A DNA stretch of 64,000 nt from Succinivibrionaceae bacterium (GTDB lineage: Bacteria > Pseudomonadota > Gammaproteobacteria > Enterobacterales > Succinivibrionaceae). Below the pieces are notes generated by a model. It was not told the origin of the DNA. It saw only the letters and a list, made by a program, of their open reading frames with translations, and made no database searches. The first letter of the stretch is position 1, and each line of letters begins with the position of its first letter. The stretch lies in the NCBI GenBank assembly GCA_016284235.1, contig JAEEOK010000018.1:1-64000 (forward strand). Reading direction: 5' to 3'. Below are positions 1 through 13,539 of the stretch, in pieces. Both the position numbers and the translations under genes were made by a program.

Positions 1-639
1 TAAAAACAACATGTTATCCCTCACGAGCGAGAATAATGATCTGTGTCACATAATTTAAGATAATTTGATCCACTTCACAATTTAACTGTTCATTTTTTAA
101 TCAAAGGTTTCATTTGAATCCATTAACTTTATATAAGCTTCCCTGTATTCATGTGTGAGGTCGTTAATCTGTTATTAAAGCTGCTGGTTTTTCATTCATA
201 TCTTTTTGCAGAAGAATCGTAACTCATTGAAATTAAAAGCATTTATATTTTTCTTATGTAAGTTTTATTTGAGTAAATATCTTACATAATATATACTAAA
301 ATACTGAGAACAATAAATGCAGGCAAAAAACTCAGGAGAAATCAGAGCTAAAATCATCCATCAGTCTCATAAGAATGGTGATATCCGCGCTCTTGAAAAA
401 AAAACTGTATATAATTCAGGCAAACTGCAATGTGCATTAGTGTTGTATATCGCTCTCTATTATATAAAATCACTAATTCATTCTGGCTCTGTTAAGGAAT
501 AGTGTTGCTCCGGGAACCGGCATGATACATACATGCACAAATTCATCTGGCAAAAAAATCTACTTTTTAAGTTAAAAATAAATACTTATGAAATGTATTG
601 GTTTCTGCGGTATCAACACTTTTGTTCAACAGTGCCAAT
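1..639. other. AT-rich region without a supported gene
   Basis: This stretch precedes the secG terminator. It is AT-rich. The only ORF in the track here (61 codons, plus strand, starting at 317) has no recognisable motif and an ordinary AT-rich composition, so I do not call it. I see no tRNA, no clear promoter and no repeat. Confidence 0.5.
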
Positions 640-664
640 AAAAAAACCGGCTCATAACGCCGGT
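640..664 (-). terminator. Rho-independent terminator of the secG operon
   Basis: Read on the minus strand, a perfect 6-bp stem (ACCGGC / GCCGGT, 7-nt loop) is followed by a run of seven T. It lies about 60 nt beyond the secG stop codon and closes the ftsH-folP-glmM-secG gene series. Confidence 0.8.
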
Positions 665-723
665 ATTAAATTAAAAAAACAACATTGCAAAATCAGATCT
701 TCTTTATAACAACTGCAAAAGGA

Positions 724-1524
724 TCATTTATCAGAAACTACGTCTTTTGAAACAGCCGCATCAGATTGCTTTAAAGCTTCGGTCTGCTCCTTGAGCTTTG
801 CCGCATTATCGGCTGCCTGCTGCTTTAAGGCTTCGGTCTGCTCCTTGAGCTTTGCTGCATTATCGGCCGCCTGCTGCTTTAAAGCTTCGGTCTGCTCCTT
901 GAGCTTTGCCGCCTCATCGGACGCCTGCTGCTTTAAGGCTTCGGTCTGCTCCTTGAGCTTTGCCGCTTCATCGGATGCCTGCTGCTTTAAGGCTTCGGTC
1001 TGCTCCTTGAGCTTTGCCACCTCATCGGCTGCCTGCTGCTTTAAGGCTTCGGTCTGCCCGTTAACATCAAGAGAACGTGATACATCCTGATCGGCTTTAG
1101 AAGGGTCTGTTGCCGTACCGGCACTTTCTGCTTCAGTCGCCGTTTTTTTCTCATCAATAGCCTTTACCCCGACGTCTGAATTTTCAGTTGGAAGATCAGA
1201 TGAATTCTCCTCCTTCTTATCGGCGGAATCAGCACCTGTGGCTGCCTGATCTGCAATACTCTGAAGATTATCAAAATCTGTACTGCCGTGATCCTGATGA
1301 GCATAGAGAGCGGTAATACCTAAACTTATAATGAAAAAAAGAGCAGCCAGAACAGCAGTTGAGTGAGTCAGAAAGTTTCCGCTTCCAACAGAACCGAATA
1401 CTGTATTAGACGCGCCGGCACCAAAGGAAGCACCCATGCTTGCACCCTTTCCATGCTGAAGAAGAATCAAACCGATAAGAACAATCGACACCATCAGATA
1501 AAGGGCTAACAACACACTATACAT
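724..1524 (-). CDS. secG: SecG, Sec translocon subunit, with repeat-rich C-terminal tail
   Basis: SecG is the small inner-membrane subunit that assists SecYE in protein export. The N-terminal ~75 residues match the family: a first membrane segment (VLLALYLMVSIVLIGLILLQ), the conserved GKGASMGASFGAGAS loop, then a second segment (FLTHSTAVLAALFFIISLGI). Usual SecG is about 110 residues; this one is 266. After an acidic linker (about 80-155), residues ~158-258 are five near-perfect copies of an 18-residue unit, QTEALKQQA(A/S)D(E/N)(A/V)AKLKE, plus a partial sixth, expected to form an amphipathic helix or coiled coil. The gene is downstream of glmM, as in E. coli. Identity as SecG is firm; the function of the tail is unknown. 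Confidence 0.9.
   Translation of the reverse strand: MYSVLLALYLMVSIVLIGLILLQHGKGASMGASFGAGASNTVFGSVGSGNFLTHSTAVLAALFFIISLGITALYAHQDHGSTDFDNLQSIADQAATGADSADKKEENSSDLPTENSDVGVKAIDEKKTATEAESAGTATDPSKADQDVSRSLDVNGQTEALKQQAADEVAKLKEQTEALKQQASDEAAKLKEQTEALKQQASDEAAKLKEQTEALKQQAADNAAKLKEQTEALKQQAADNAAKLKEQTEALKQSDAAVSKDVVSDK
763..1065 (-). repeat. 54-bp coding tandem repeat in secG
   Basis: About five and a half head-to-tail copies of a 54-bp unit encode the 18-residue QTEALKQQA.D..AKLKE repeats of the SecG tail. Copies differ by few bases, which suggests recent expansion or homogenisation. The plus-strand shadow ORF (791..1090) is a by-product of this repetition. Confidence 0.9.
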
Positions 1525-1647
1525 TACAATATATCCTACTTACGAAAATAAATTCAGAACATCACAATTCTGAATATTAAAAACAAAAAAAAACACGGCA
1601 GATCTTACTATATCTGTAAATTTTAACAAGGTTTTTACAGAAATCAG

Positions 1648-2970
1648 TTAAATCAGATCTGCAATATAGGTTGCCATTTCATTTACAAGTTTTCCGTCAG
1701 AACCTTCAACCATAACACGTATCAGAGGCTCGGTTCCTGATTTTCTCAGAAGAACTCTGCCCTGCTCGCCAAGTCTGGCTTCTGCCTCCTTGACGGCATC
1801 GATAACTTTCGGATCATGAAGAGGATCCATTCCGTCAACAAACTTCTTGTTAATCAGTACCTGAGGGAACATTACCAGGTCCTTTCTTGCCTCTTTCAGA
1901 GTTTTTCCTGTCCGGGAAAGAGCCTTGAGTACCTGAAGAGCTGATACAATTCCGTCTCCTGTTGTGGAATGGTCCAGACTTATAATATGACCGGAATTTT
2001 CACCTCCAAGCCGCCAGTCTCTCTGCTGAAGCTGTTCCAGCACATAACGGTCGCCAACGGCAGATCGTGCAAAAGGTATATTAAGACGCCTGAGAGCCAG
2101 TTCAAATCCTAAATTTGACATGAGCGTACCGACAACACCGCCGTTAAGTTTGTTAAGCTGCTTGAGCGACGAAGCAATAATGTAAAGAATTCCGTCACCA
2201 TCGATAAGTGTACCGTCAGAATCCACCATCATTACACGATCACCGTCACCATCAAAGGCAATACCCATATCCGCTCCGGTATCAAGAACCTTCGCTATAA
2301 GTTTTTCAGGATGAGTTGATCCTACCTTGTCATTGATATTGATACCGTCAGGTTCACAGCCGATTGCTGTAACAGATGCTCCAAGTTCCGAAAAAACAGC
2401 CGGAGCAATATGATGAGTAGCACCGTTGGCACAGTCAAGAACTATGCGGCATCCGGACAAATCCTTGTCGGAAGGGAAAGTGCTTTTACAAAATTCTATA
2501 TATCTGCCGGGAGCATCCTCTATCACTGAGGAACGTCCGAGCAGCCAGGATTCAACGCACTTGAAATCCTGATCAATCATATTTTCAATTTCTGATTCCA
2601 CTTCATCAGGAAGTTTTGTTCCAAAAGCGGAAAAGAACTTGATCCCGTTGTCATAGAACGGATTATGCGACGCACTGATAACAACGCCGGCATTACACCT
2701 GAAAGCCCTTGTAAGATAGGCTACTGCAGGCGTTGGCATCACACCGGCCAGAATCGAGTGTATTCCCGCAGCAGAAAAACCGGCCTCCAGTGCAGACTGA
2801 AGCATAAATCCGGATATACGTGTGTCCTGACCGATAAGTACTCTCTTGGTACCCTGTCTCGCCAAAACAACACCGGCGGCATAACCTAAACGCAGCACGA
2901 AATCCGGTGTTATAGGATAGTTACCCACAGCACCTCGAACTCCGTCAGTTCCAAAATATTTTCTTTCCAT
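1648..2970 (-). CDS. glmM: Phosphoglucosamine mutase GlmM
   Basis: GlmM converts glucosamine-6-phosphate to glucosamine-1-phosphate for UDP-GlcNAc, the precursor of peptidoglycan and LPS. All hallmarks are present in 440 residues, the usual length: N-terminal [10 protein letters not shown], the phosphoserine loop VVISASHNP (about residue 100), the magnesium loop FDGDGDR (about 240), the sugar-binding GGENSGH (about 320), and the phosphate-binding [12 protein letters not shown] near the end. The ATG directly abuts the folP stop codon, so the two genes are probably translationally coupled, as in E. coli folP-glmM. Confidence 0.97.
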   Translation of the reverse strand: MERKYFGTDGVRGAVGNYPITPDFVLRLGYAAGVVLARQGTKRVLIGQDTRISGFMLQSALEAGFSAAGIHSILAGVMPTPAVAYLTRAFRCNAGVVISASHNPFYDNGIKFFSAFGTKLPDEVESEIENMIDQDFKCVESWLLGRSSVIEDAPGRYIEFCKSTFPSDKDLSGCRIVLDCANGATHHIAPAVFSELGASVTAIGCEPDGININDKVGSTHPEKLIAKVLDTGADMGIAFDGDGDRVMMVDSDGTLIDGDGILYIIASSLKQLNKLNGGVVGTLMSNLGFELALRRLNIPFARSAVGDRYVLEQLQQRDWRLGGENSGHIISLDHSTTGDGIVSALQVLKALSRTGKTLKEARKDLVMFPQVLINKKFVDGMDPLHDPKVIDAVKEAEARLGEQGRVLLRKSGTEPLIRVMVEGSDGKLVNEMATYIADLI

Positions 2971-3831
2971 TTACTTCTTTATCTTCTGTTTTGAATACTT
3001 GCTGGCATACATGAAAACCTTGAGAGCTTCGGCCATTTCCTTTACGTCATGAACTCTGAGAATATCGGCTCCCTTCTCCACTGCAAAGAGATTTGCCGCT
3101 ATCGAACCTGCAAGACGATTTTCAGTGTTGACTTTGAGAAGATCACCTATCATTGATTTACGTGACATTCCAACCAGAACAGGAAGCGCAAAACTTCTCA
3201 AGCGATCGAGCTGACCGAGAAGTTTGTAGTTCTGCTCAATATTCTTTCCGAATCCGAAACCCGGATCAATTATGATATTCTCACGTCTGATACCGGTATT
3301 CAGGCAGTTATGAATTCGCTCGTAAAGAAAAGATGAAATTTCTCCAAGAAGATCTTCATAAGCAATATTCTGCTGCATTGTTTTAGGATCTTCACCCAGC
3401 ATATGCTGAAGACAGACGGGACATCCGTATTCGGCAACGACCTCCATCGCTCCAGGACGTCTCAGTGCTCTTACATCATTTATCATGGATGCACCGGACT
3501 CAAGAGCCGCTCTCATAACCGCAGGAGAGGATGTATCCACACTTATCCAGACATCAGTATTTTCCGCTATGGCCTGCACAACGGGAATTACACGTCTCAG
3601 CTCCTCCTCTTCGGTTACAGGATCACTGCCAGGTCTGGTTGATTCACCGCCGACATCAACAATTGAAGCACCGGCCAGCACCATGTCCTTGGCATGCTGC
3701 AAAGCAGAATCAACAGAACTGAATCTGCTTCCGTCATAGAACGAATCAGGGGTAACATTCAGAATACCCATGATCTTGGGTTGGCTTAAATCTAAAACCT
3801 TGCCCTTGTACTCAAGCTTTGTTACAGCCAT
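2971..3831 (-). CDS. folP: Dihydropteroate synthase FolP
   Basis: FolP condenses para-aminobenzoate with a pterin pyrophosphate in folate synthesis and is the sulfonamide target. The 286-residue protein has the two pterin-binding signatures, KIMGILNVTPDSFYDG (about 19-34) and VDVGGESTRPGS (about 60-70), plus INDVRAL, DPGFGFGK and a SRKS loop. It sits between ftsH (32 nt upstream) and glmM (abutting), the E. coli order. Nothing is unusual. Confidence 0.96.
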   Translation of the reverse strand: MAVTKLEYKGKVLDLSQPKIMGILNVTPDSFYDGSRFSSVDSALQHAKDMVLAGASIVDVGGESTRPGSDPVTEEEELRRVIPVVQAIAENTDVWISVDTSSPAVMRAALESGASMINDVRALRRPGAMEVVAEYGCPVCLQHMLGEDPKTMQQNIAYEDLLGEISSFLYERIHNCLNTGIRRENIIIDPGFGFGKNIEQNYKLLGQLDRLRSFALPVLVGMSRKSMIGDLLKVNTENRLAGSIAANLFAVEKGADILRVHDVKEMAEALKVFMYASKYSKQKIKK

Positions 3832-3863
3832 ACTTCTCCTTCCATCAGCATGAAAAGACTGTT

Positions 3864-5954
3864 TTACTTATCATCAGAAGTGCTATCTGATTTATCCTTC
3901 TTGTCAGTTTCCACATCAGACCAGTCATCGACACCGTCATCACTAGCCGATGCTGTTGAAGAATTATTTTCGACTGATGCTTTCACGTCGTCATTTTCGG
4001 ATTTCTGCTCCTGACTGCCGGCAGAATTTTTTTCATTCTGCTCAGCCTTTGAGGCCTCTTCACTTATATCAACCGTGACGGTCTCATTCTTTCTGACCTT
4101 GCTCATCTGTGTATCATCTTTCGGCTTCTGTGCATCATCCCGCTCCTCCTGAGGCTCTCTGACCGGGCGACGCGCCATGAGATCATCAAGCTGAGCTGAA
4201 TCAATGGTTTCAAACTTGAGAAGAGCATCTTTCATAGAATGAAGGATATCCATATTCTCCTTGATAAGAGTTTCAGCCACCTTGTAATTTTCTATGATAA
4301 TCTTATGAACCTCTTCATCAATGAGCTTTGCAGTATCATCTGACATATGCTTGGTTTTGGTCACGCTCTTGCCGAGAAACACCTCTCCGGCCTCTTCAGT
4401 ATAAAGGATAGGTCCGAGAAGATCTGACATACCCCACTGGGTAACCATCTTTCTGGCTATACCGGTGGCGCGCTCAATATCATTGGAGGCACCGGTTGAA
4501 ACCTTGTCGCGGCCATATATTATTTCCTCGGCAATGCGGCCGCCGAACAGTGAGGCAATATTGGCACAAAGATATGCTCTGCTCTGACTCCAGCGGTCTG
4601 CCTCAGGTATAAACATTGTCACACCAAGGGCTCGTCCGCGCGGAACTATCGACACCTTGTAAACAGGATCATGTTCCGGAAGGAGTCTGCCAACTATTGC
4701 ATGACCTGACTCATGATACGCAGTCATTTCCATCTCTTCATTGCTCATGATCATGGACTTGCGCTCAGTACCCATCAGAAGTTTGTCTTTGGCAAGTTCA
4801 AACTCGTGCATGGAAACAAGTCTGAGATTTGCTCTTGCAGCAAAAAGAGCTGCCTCATTGACAAGATTGTGTAAATCAGCACCGGAAAAACCAGGAGTAC
4901 TTCTTGCCAGCACCGCCGGATCAACATCCTTCGCCAAAGGAACATTCTTCATATGAACATTAAGAATTGCCTCACGGCCTTTGATATCAGGCAGTGTCAC
5001 GTAAACCTGACGATCGAATCGTCCAGGACGCTGCAGGGCCGGATCCAGAACATCAGGCCTGTTGGTAGCCGCTATTACAATCACAGAGTCTCTTTCATCA
5101 AAACCGTCCATTTCGACAAGCATCTGATTAAGAGTCTGCTCACGTTCATCGTTACCGCCGCCGAGTCCGGCACCGCGCTGACGACCGACTGCATCTATTT
5201 CGTCAATAAAAATGATGCAAGGTGCACAGCTTTTCGCCTTGGCAAACATATCTCTTACACGGGCAGCACCGACACCCACAAACATTTCCACAAAATCAGA
5301 ACCGGAAATAGAGAAGAACGGAACCTTGGCCTCGCCTGCTATGGCCTTGGCAAGAAGAGTCTTACCGGTGCCCGGAGGACCGACCATGAGAACACCCTTT
5401 GGAATCTTGCCTCCGAGTTTTCTGTACTTGTCCGGTTCTTTAAGAAAATCTACAACCTCTGCAACTTCAGCCTTTGCCTCATCGCATCCGGCCACATCAT
5501 CAAATCCGGTATTGATCTCCTCAGGAGAGAGCATCCTTGCACGGCTCTTGCCGAAATTGGTAGCCTTGCTTCCGCCGCCCTGCATCTGACGCATGAAATA
5601 AAGCCAGACACCGATAAGAAGAATAAGAGGAAGCCATGACATCAGTACACCGGAAAGGAAACCTGACGACTCCTCGTATTCACCTGTAGTTTTGACATTA
5701 TGCTCTCTGAGTTTTTCAAGAAGTCCGCCGTCATACACCGGAATTACAGTATTGAAAGGAGTTCCTCCGGAAAGTCTGCCGGTAATATTTCTGCCATCCT
5801 TGATATTAACAGAGGCGACCTCGTTATTGAGAACCTTGTTAACAAAATCGGTATAATCAAGATTGTTATCAGAATATCCGTCCGAGCTTATTGACTGAAT
5901 AAGAGCCATTATTATCACAGCAAATATCAGCCAAACAAGTATATGCTTTGCCAT
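3864..5954 (-). CDS. ftsH: ATP-dependent zinc metalloprotease FtsH
   Basis: FtsH is the hexameric membrane AAA+ protease that degrades membrane and short-lived regulatory proteins. The 696-residue sequence has membrane segments at about 4-20 and 104-121 flanking a periplasmic domain, Walker A GPPGTGKT (192-199), Walker B FIDEID (about 250), the second region of homology [19 protein letters not shown], and the zinc site HESGH (about 420). The C-terminus (about 600-696) is longer than usual and highly acidic, rich in D, E, K and S, and looks disordered. It precedes folP as in E. coli. Confidence 0.97.
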   Translation of the reverse strand: MAKHILVWLIFAVIIMALIQSISSDGYSDNNLDYTDFVNKVLNNEVASVNIKDGRNITGRLSGGTPFNTVIPVYDGGLLEKLREHNVKTTGEYEESSGFLSGVLMSWLPLILLIGVWLYFMRQMQGGGSKATNFGKSRARMLSPEEINTGFDDVAGCDEAKAEVAEVVDFLKEPDKYRKLGGKIPKGVLMVGPPGTGKTLLAKAIAGEAKVPFFSISGSDFVEMFVGVGAARVRDMFAKAKSCAPCIIFIDEIDAVGRQRGAGLGGGNDEREQTLNQMLVEMDGFDERDSVIVIAATNRPDVLDPALQRPGRFDRQVYVTLPDIKGREAILNVHMKNVPLAKDVDPAVLARSTPGFSGADLHNLVNEAALFAARANLRLVSMHEFELAKDKLLMGTERKSMIMSNEEMEMTAYHESGHAIVGRLLPEHDPVYKVSIVPRGRALGVTMFIPEADRWSQSRAYLCANIASLFGGRIAEEIIYGRDKVSTGASNDIERATGIARKMVTQWGMSDLLGPILYTEEAGEVFLGKSVTKTKHMSDDTAKLIDEEVHKIIIENYKVAETLIKENMDILHSMKDALLKFETIDSAQLDDLMARRPVREPQEERDDAQKPKDDTQMSKVRKNETVTVDISEEASKAEQNEKNSAGSQEQKSENDDVKASVENNSSTASASDDGVDDWSDVETDKKDKSDSTSDDK

Positions 5955-6242
5955 TATGTTATTAAATAATCCTTATCTAATTCTACCCTGCCGATCTGAC
6001 ACTCATCCCGGAAGAACCGTAAAATAAAACATCCGGTACTGCAGACCTGGATCTTTATTCCCGAGACACACCGACCTCAATCACAATGAACATCGAAACA
6101 ATACAGAAAACATCCGGTTCATAATGATAAATTCAGAGCACAGTTACTCAAATTATGCCCATTGTATCACAAAAAAACTATTAACTGTACGGCACATCCA
6201 AACACGATTCCGCATGCAGAAAGGTTTTAATAATTTGATATT

Positions 6243-6956
6243 TCAATCATTTTTCAGATCCGGCTGTTCATCCATATCCAGATCTTCAAACTCTGCCATT
6301 TTTCTCTGGCGTTCCTGTTCGGCTTCGGAAAGTTTAAAGCCGGTAGCCACGTAATATACCTCGCGTGAACGAGCTCTTGATGCATCAGGTTTCCTGATTT
6401 TTACAGTTTTGAAAAGCCTGCGGACTGTCTTCAGATAATCCTCTGTACCCTCACCGTTGAAGACTTTTACGACAAAGGAGCCACCATCGGCAAGAACATC
6501 AATACACATATCAAGTGCAAGTTCCACGAGATACATCGCTTTTGGCTGATCCACACCTGTGGTTCCCGACATATTAGGAGCCATATCAGAAAGAACAACG
6601 TCGACCCTGTCTGAGCCGACAAGCTTTTTCAATTCTTCAAGAACCTGGCTGTCTCTGAAATCACCCTGAATAAAATCAACACCTGTTATAGGTCGCATCG
6701 GAAGCAGATCACATGCTACAACTCTCCCTTTGCGGCCTATGCATTTTACTGCGTACTCCGACCATCCGCCCGGTGCGGCACCTAAATCAACCACCGTCAT
6801 GGATGGACCGATAACATGGTCTTTTCCCTGAATTTCCTCAAGTTTAAAGTGTGCACGGCTGCGCAATCCCTGTCGATGAGCCTCCTGAACATACTGATCG
6901 CTGAAATGCTCTTTCAGCCATCTTGTCTGCGATGATGTACGCTTTTTTTCTGTCAT
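6243..6956 (-). CDS. rlmE: 23S rRNA 2'-O-methyltransferase RlmE
   Basis: RlmE (RrmJ/FtsJ) methylates U2552 of 23S rRNA during large-subunit assembly. The 237-residue protein carries the SAM-binding [15 protein letters not shown] motif and the K-D-K-E catalytic tetrad in context: [29 protein letters not shown] and [11 protein letters not shown]. The last ~15 residues after the core are an acidic tail. It lies upstream of ftsH, the standard arrangement, but a 288-nt gap separates them, longer than in E. coli. I see nothing else in that gap. Confidence 0.96.
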   Translation of the reverse strand: MTEKKRTSSQTRWLKEHFSDQYVQEAHRQGLRSRAHFKLEEIQGKDHVIGPSMTVVDLGAAPGGWSEYAVKCIGRKGRVVACDLLPMRPITGVDFIQGDFRDSQVLEELKKLVGSDRVDVVLSDMAPNMSGTTGVDQPKAMYLVELALDMCIDVLADGGSFVVKVFNGEGTEDYLKTVRRLFKTVKIRKPDASRARSREVYYVATGFKLSEAEQERQRKMAEFEDLDMDEQPDLKND

Positions 6957-7516
6957 AAGTAATAACGCATAATAATGTTTACAATATCAAGAAGTTTGAC
7001 AAATCATTTGATCAAACCCCGCCCCTTTTCTCTATAAAAAAGTCAACCCTGTCAGCCACCCGTCACCTGAAGGAAACGGGGGTATAACTGTCCGGTCGCA
7101 GTAACGGATGTTGTTTCTTCAACATTTAATCACTAATATGTACCGCTGCATAAAATGGTGCTGATCGCACGGCGGCTGACAGCACCTTCGCAGCAATGCC
7201 CACCCGATTGTGACTTCACCGGGTATTTGACAATTTTTCAAGTTTATTCCCGTCCCGCGCAGATCATACCTCCGATACTGTCGTGATACCTGAACCGGTG
7301 AGTTTTATTTATGCACAGGTACTGAAAATTCTCTGTCAGGATGTGCCTACTTTACCACAAGAATCTCAATTCAACACGGATCTTTTTCAGCACGGCATTA
7401 CAACAGTTCCGGCCGATCAGATTGCACAGCACTCCTGTTTTAAAGTAAAATTGCCTCAGTCACGGCAGTTTGATACGTACATCTGCCATATGTCTTTCAA
7501 CAGATTAGGAGCTCTT
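6957..7516. other. Intergenic region between divergent rlmE and rnhA
   Basis: This 560-nt region separates the divergent rlmE and rnhA genes. The ORF track extends rnhA into it (from 7283), but those extra 78 codons do not resemble RNase HI, and a good ribosome-binding site sits just before 7517. It must hold both promoters; no hexamer pair is convincing enough to call. Confidence 0.5.
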
Positions 7517-7978
7517 ATGAAGAAGGTTGAACTCTTTGCAGACGGTTCATGTTTGAAGAATCCTGGACCAGGAGGTTTCGGTACAATACTGAAATACAAA
7601 AATAAAAGCAAGGAACTTTCAGCCGGATTTGACAATACCACCAACAACGCCATGGAATTGCTCGGAGTAATCAACGGTCTTGCGTGTCTCAAGGAACCAT
7701 GTGAAGTCAACGTTGTCACCGACAGCAAGTATGTAGTTGACGGAATAAGCCAGTGGCTTCCTAAATGGAAGGCAAACAACTGGAAAACTGTCGATAAGAA
7801 GGATGTCAAAAACAGAGAATTATGGGTAATGCTCGATGAGCAGCTCAACCGTCACAAAGTCTCAACTTTCTGGATCAAGGGGCACAACGGACATCCTGAA
7901 AACGAGCGCTGCGACGAAATGGCCAGAGAGTGCGCAAGCAGGCTGAAATTAGCCAAAGAACTGGAAAACAGCAGATAG
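7517..7978 (+). CDS. rnhA: Ribonuclease HI
   Basis: RNase HI cuts the RNA strand of RNA-DNA hybrids, removing primers and R-loops. I start it at the internal ATG 7517, preceded by AGGAG at 5-nt spacing, giving 153 residues (E. coli has 155); the longer ORF start at 7283 adds unrelated sequence. The catalytic carboxylates are in place: D in LFADGSCLKNPGPGG, E in NNAMELLGVI, D in VVTDSKYVVDGI and D in NERCDEMA, with the handle-region WLPKWKANNWK. A strong terminator follows. Confidence 0.96.
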   Translation: MKKVELFADGSCLKNPGPGGFGTILKYKNKSKELSAGFDNTTNNAMELLGVINGLACLKEPCEVNVVTDSKYVVDGISQWLPKWKANNWKTVDKKDVKNRELWVMLDEQLNRHKVSTFWIKGHNGHPENERCDEMARECASRLKLAKELENSR

Positions 7979-8041
7979 ACAGATTTTATTTTCACTTCTC
8001 TGTCCAATCAGCATCGGAAATAAAAATGAATTAAAACTTTC

Positions 8042-8090
8042 ACAAACCTTAGGACTAGGCAATCTCCTTGTTCTAAGGTTTGTTTCTTTT
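8042..8090 (+). terminator. Rho-independent terminator of rnhA
   Basis: A perfect 11-bp stem (ACAAACCTTAG / CTAAGGTTTGT) with a 20-nt loop is followed by a T-rich tract. It lies about 65 nt after the rnhA stop codon. Confidence 0.75.
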
Positions 8091-8184
8091 CAAATCATAT
8101 CAAAATTTCACCTGTTTTCAGGGAAAAATCAGATATTTCAATTCCTTTTTTAACGTAAAACTCTGCGAGTTCTTTGCAAAATTA

Positions 8185-11942
<3,758 letters not shown>

Positions 11943-12147
11943 TCAATAACAAGAATTTTATTTTCCGAAATTCCGGACTGCAGTTCACCAGAAGATATCG
12001 CGCACCATCCGAAATATAAAATAAACCCGGTAAAACGGTTTGTTTCATCCCCAAAAGTCCTGGAAGTACATATCAGATCCGGACATAATCAGCTGCTGAC
12101 TGTCTCAACCGGAGAAGTAAAAAAAAACAGATTTCAAAAAACAAATT

Positions 12148-12168
12148 AAAAACCCGGAATCCCCGGGT
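12148..12168 (-). terminator. Terminator downstream of zipA
   Basis: On the minus strand AACCCGG and CCGGGTT form a 7-bp stem with a 5-nt loop followed by T-rich sequence, about 50 nt past the zipA stop. It separates zipA from ligA. Confidence 0.7.
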
Positions 12169-12215
12169 TAAAAAAATCTCTTATTTTAAATCTTAAAAAG
12201 ATAACGAAAACATTC

Positions 12216-12983
12216 CTACTGACGATCGTATGCCTTCATCTGACTGAGATAATCAGAAATCACGTCATCAGTCATAGGACGAAGCTCCTTAGTGCAAAGC
12301 AGACCATCCAGGGAGGTATTGATGCTTTTCACGTGATTTATAATATCGCTGAAACGAGCTTCGGCAGATCCGGGTTCCGGCATAAACATGATCACACATA
12401 TGCCCTTGGTGGACCATTCAGCATTTGAAATCTCACTGCCGGTAATGCCCTTAGGAAAGGTTCCGGGCTTAATCATGCTGCTGACTCTGAAAAGTTCTCT
12501 TCCGGTAACAGGATCATTGTAATAAACAATGTCATACTTGCCTATAGCGAGATTTTCTCTCTTGAACACATCCCTGAGCTGTGCAAACGTAAACGGACGG
12601 TGATCACGGCTGACTATGTTGAACTGATAATACTTTGCCCAGGCCTGTTTCGGACTGTCAGCAGTATTCATGGCAGTTTCAGAAGCTGAAGATGAAGCTC
12701 CGGCGGAAGGCTCCTTGGAAACATCAGATCCCTGATCAATCTGCTTCTCAAACTTGAAAGTCTGTTCAAATTCCTTTGAATCTCTTTTTATCGTTTTGAC
12801 CGGTCCAACAGTACCGTCATCATCAGGCAGATTGGCGGCAACTTCGCGTCCGTATTTCAAATGACGCTGGAGTTTTCTGTTCTTGTATGAGGTGTAGATC
12901 ATATAACCGACGCCATACATAACAACTATACCGATAAATACAAACAAAACGACACGCATGCCGATGCCGTTAGCGCTTTCCAT
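12216..12983 (-). CDS. zipA: Cell division protein ZipA
   Basis: ZipA anchors FtsZ to the membrane. It has an N-terminal membrane helix (VVLFVFIGIVVMYGVGYMIY), a basic stretch, a low-complexity linker (about 60-120), and a C-terminal FtsZ-binding domain starting near AWAKYYQFNIVSRD. The ORF track starts at 13070, but the extra 29 residues are unlike ZipA, which normally begins just before the helix. I choose the ATG at 12983 (255 residues, sequence MESANGIGMRV); 12959 is also possible. Ribosome-binding sites are weak for all. Divergent cysZ and neighbouring ligA match the E. coli locus. Confidence 0.85.
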   Translation of the reverse strand: MESANGIGMRVVLFVFIGIVVMYGVGYMIYTSYKNRKLQRHLKYGREVAANLPDDDGTVGPVKTIKRDSKEFEQTFKFEKQIDQGSDVSKEPSAGASSSASETAMNTADSPKQAWAKYYQFNIVSRDHRPFTFAQLRDVFKRENLAIGKYDIVYYNDPVTGRELFRVSSMIKPGTFPKGITGSEISNAEWSTKGICVIMFMPEPGSAEARFSDIINHVKSINTSLDGLLCTKELRPMTDDVISDYLSQMKAYDRQ

Positions 12984-13098
12984 ATAAACTATGCAATCCC
13001 GGGTTGAAATATTGACACGAATACCAAGTTGTTTAAATCCTAAAGGGCAGACAGAATAATTTTTATTCACTGTCTTTAAGATTCCAAAACTAAACTAG

Positions 13099-13128
13099 AT
13101 TATAGTGTAGCATATTTTTTACTGTCAA
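13099..13128 (-). promoter_or_regulatory. Consensus sigma-70 promoter of zipA
   Basis: On the minus strand, TTGACA (13128-13123) is separated by 18 bp from TATAAT (13104-13099), a perfect match to both consensus hexamers. Transcription would start near 13092 and read into zipA, leaving a roughly 110-nt leader if translation starts at 12983. Confidence 0.8.
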
Positions 13129-13539
13129 GCATTAGAGAATGCTGACAACGGATGCCGCAAATCCGTCTCTTGACGTAAACCGTCAGTCATTTTTAACCAG
13201 ACTGACTGCCGGACTTTTTTGTCAAATACGGCCACAGTTAGTACACCGATCTTTAAATCCGCGAGGATCGTCAGAAACATAACCGGAAGGTTTTGAACCC
13301 TGTACGAAAATCCTGCATATGCCAGCCGGAAAAGTCTTGTCAGCTCGGATCTGCACATATGTTAATTCTAAAAAACGCAGGAATTTGATGCCTGCCGTGA
13401 ACGGCAGGCGGAAAGCCGGCATAATGCATAGCATTCAACCGATATGTTAAAATGCAAAGTCCAAGCTGCAGACATGACACCGGTGGTAAACCGGACTCTG
13501 TGCATACTTGAGGATCTTTTATAACCGTCAGGCAGAAAA
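13129..13539. other. Intergenic region between divergent zipA and cysZ
   Basis: This region holds the zipA promoter at its left edge and, at 13390-13409, an isolated hairpin with a perfect 8-bp GC-rich stem (GCCTGCCG / CGGCAGGC) and TGAA loop. The hairpin is not followed by T on either strand, so it is not a terminator. Small ORFs here (13125..13358, 13222..13434) have no recognisable features. Confidence 0.5.

Noticed and set aside
317-502. 61-codon plus-strand ORF at the left edge
   Set aside because: No recognisable motif, no good ribosome-binding site, and located in AT-rich DNA; not distinguishable from chance.
741-1065. CRISPR array
   Set aside because: The regular repeats are entirely coding, with no unique spacers; the same applies to 8205-8505.
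791-1090. 99-codon Cys/Ser-rich ORF opposite secG
   Set aside because: Antisense shadow of the 54-bp repeat in secG; regular Cys spacing is a by-product of the repeat.
4953-5639. 228-codon plus-strand ORF opposite ftsH
   Set aside because: Long open antisense frame caused by codon bias in ftsH; no independent protein features.
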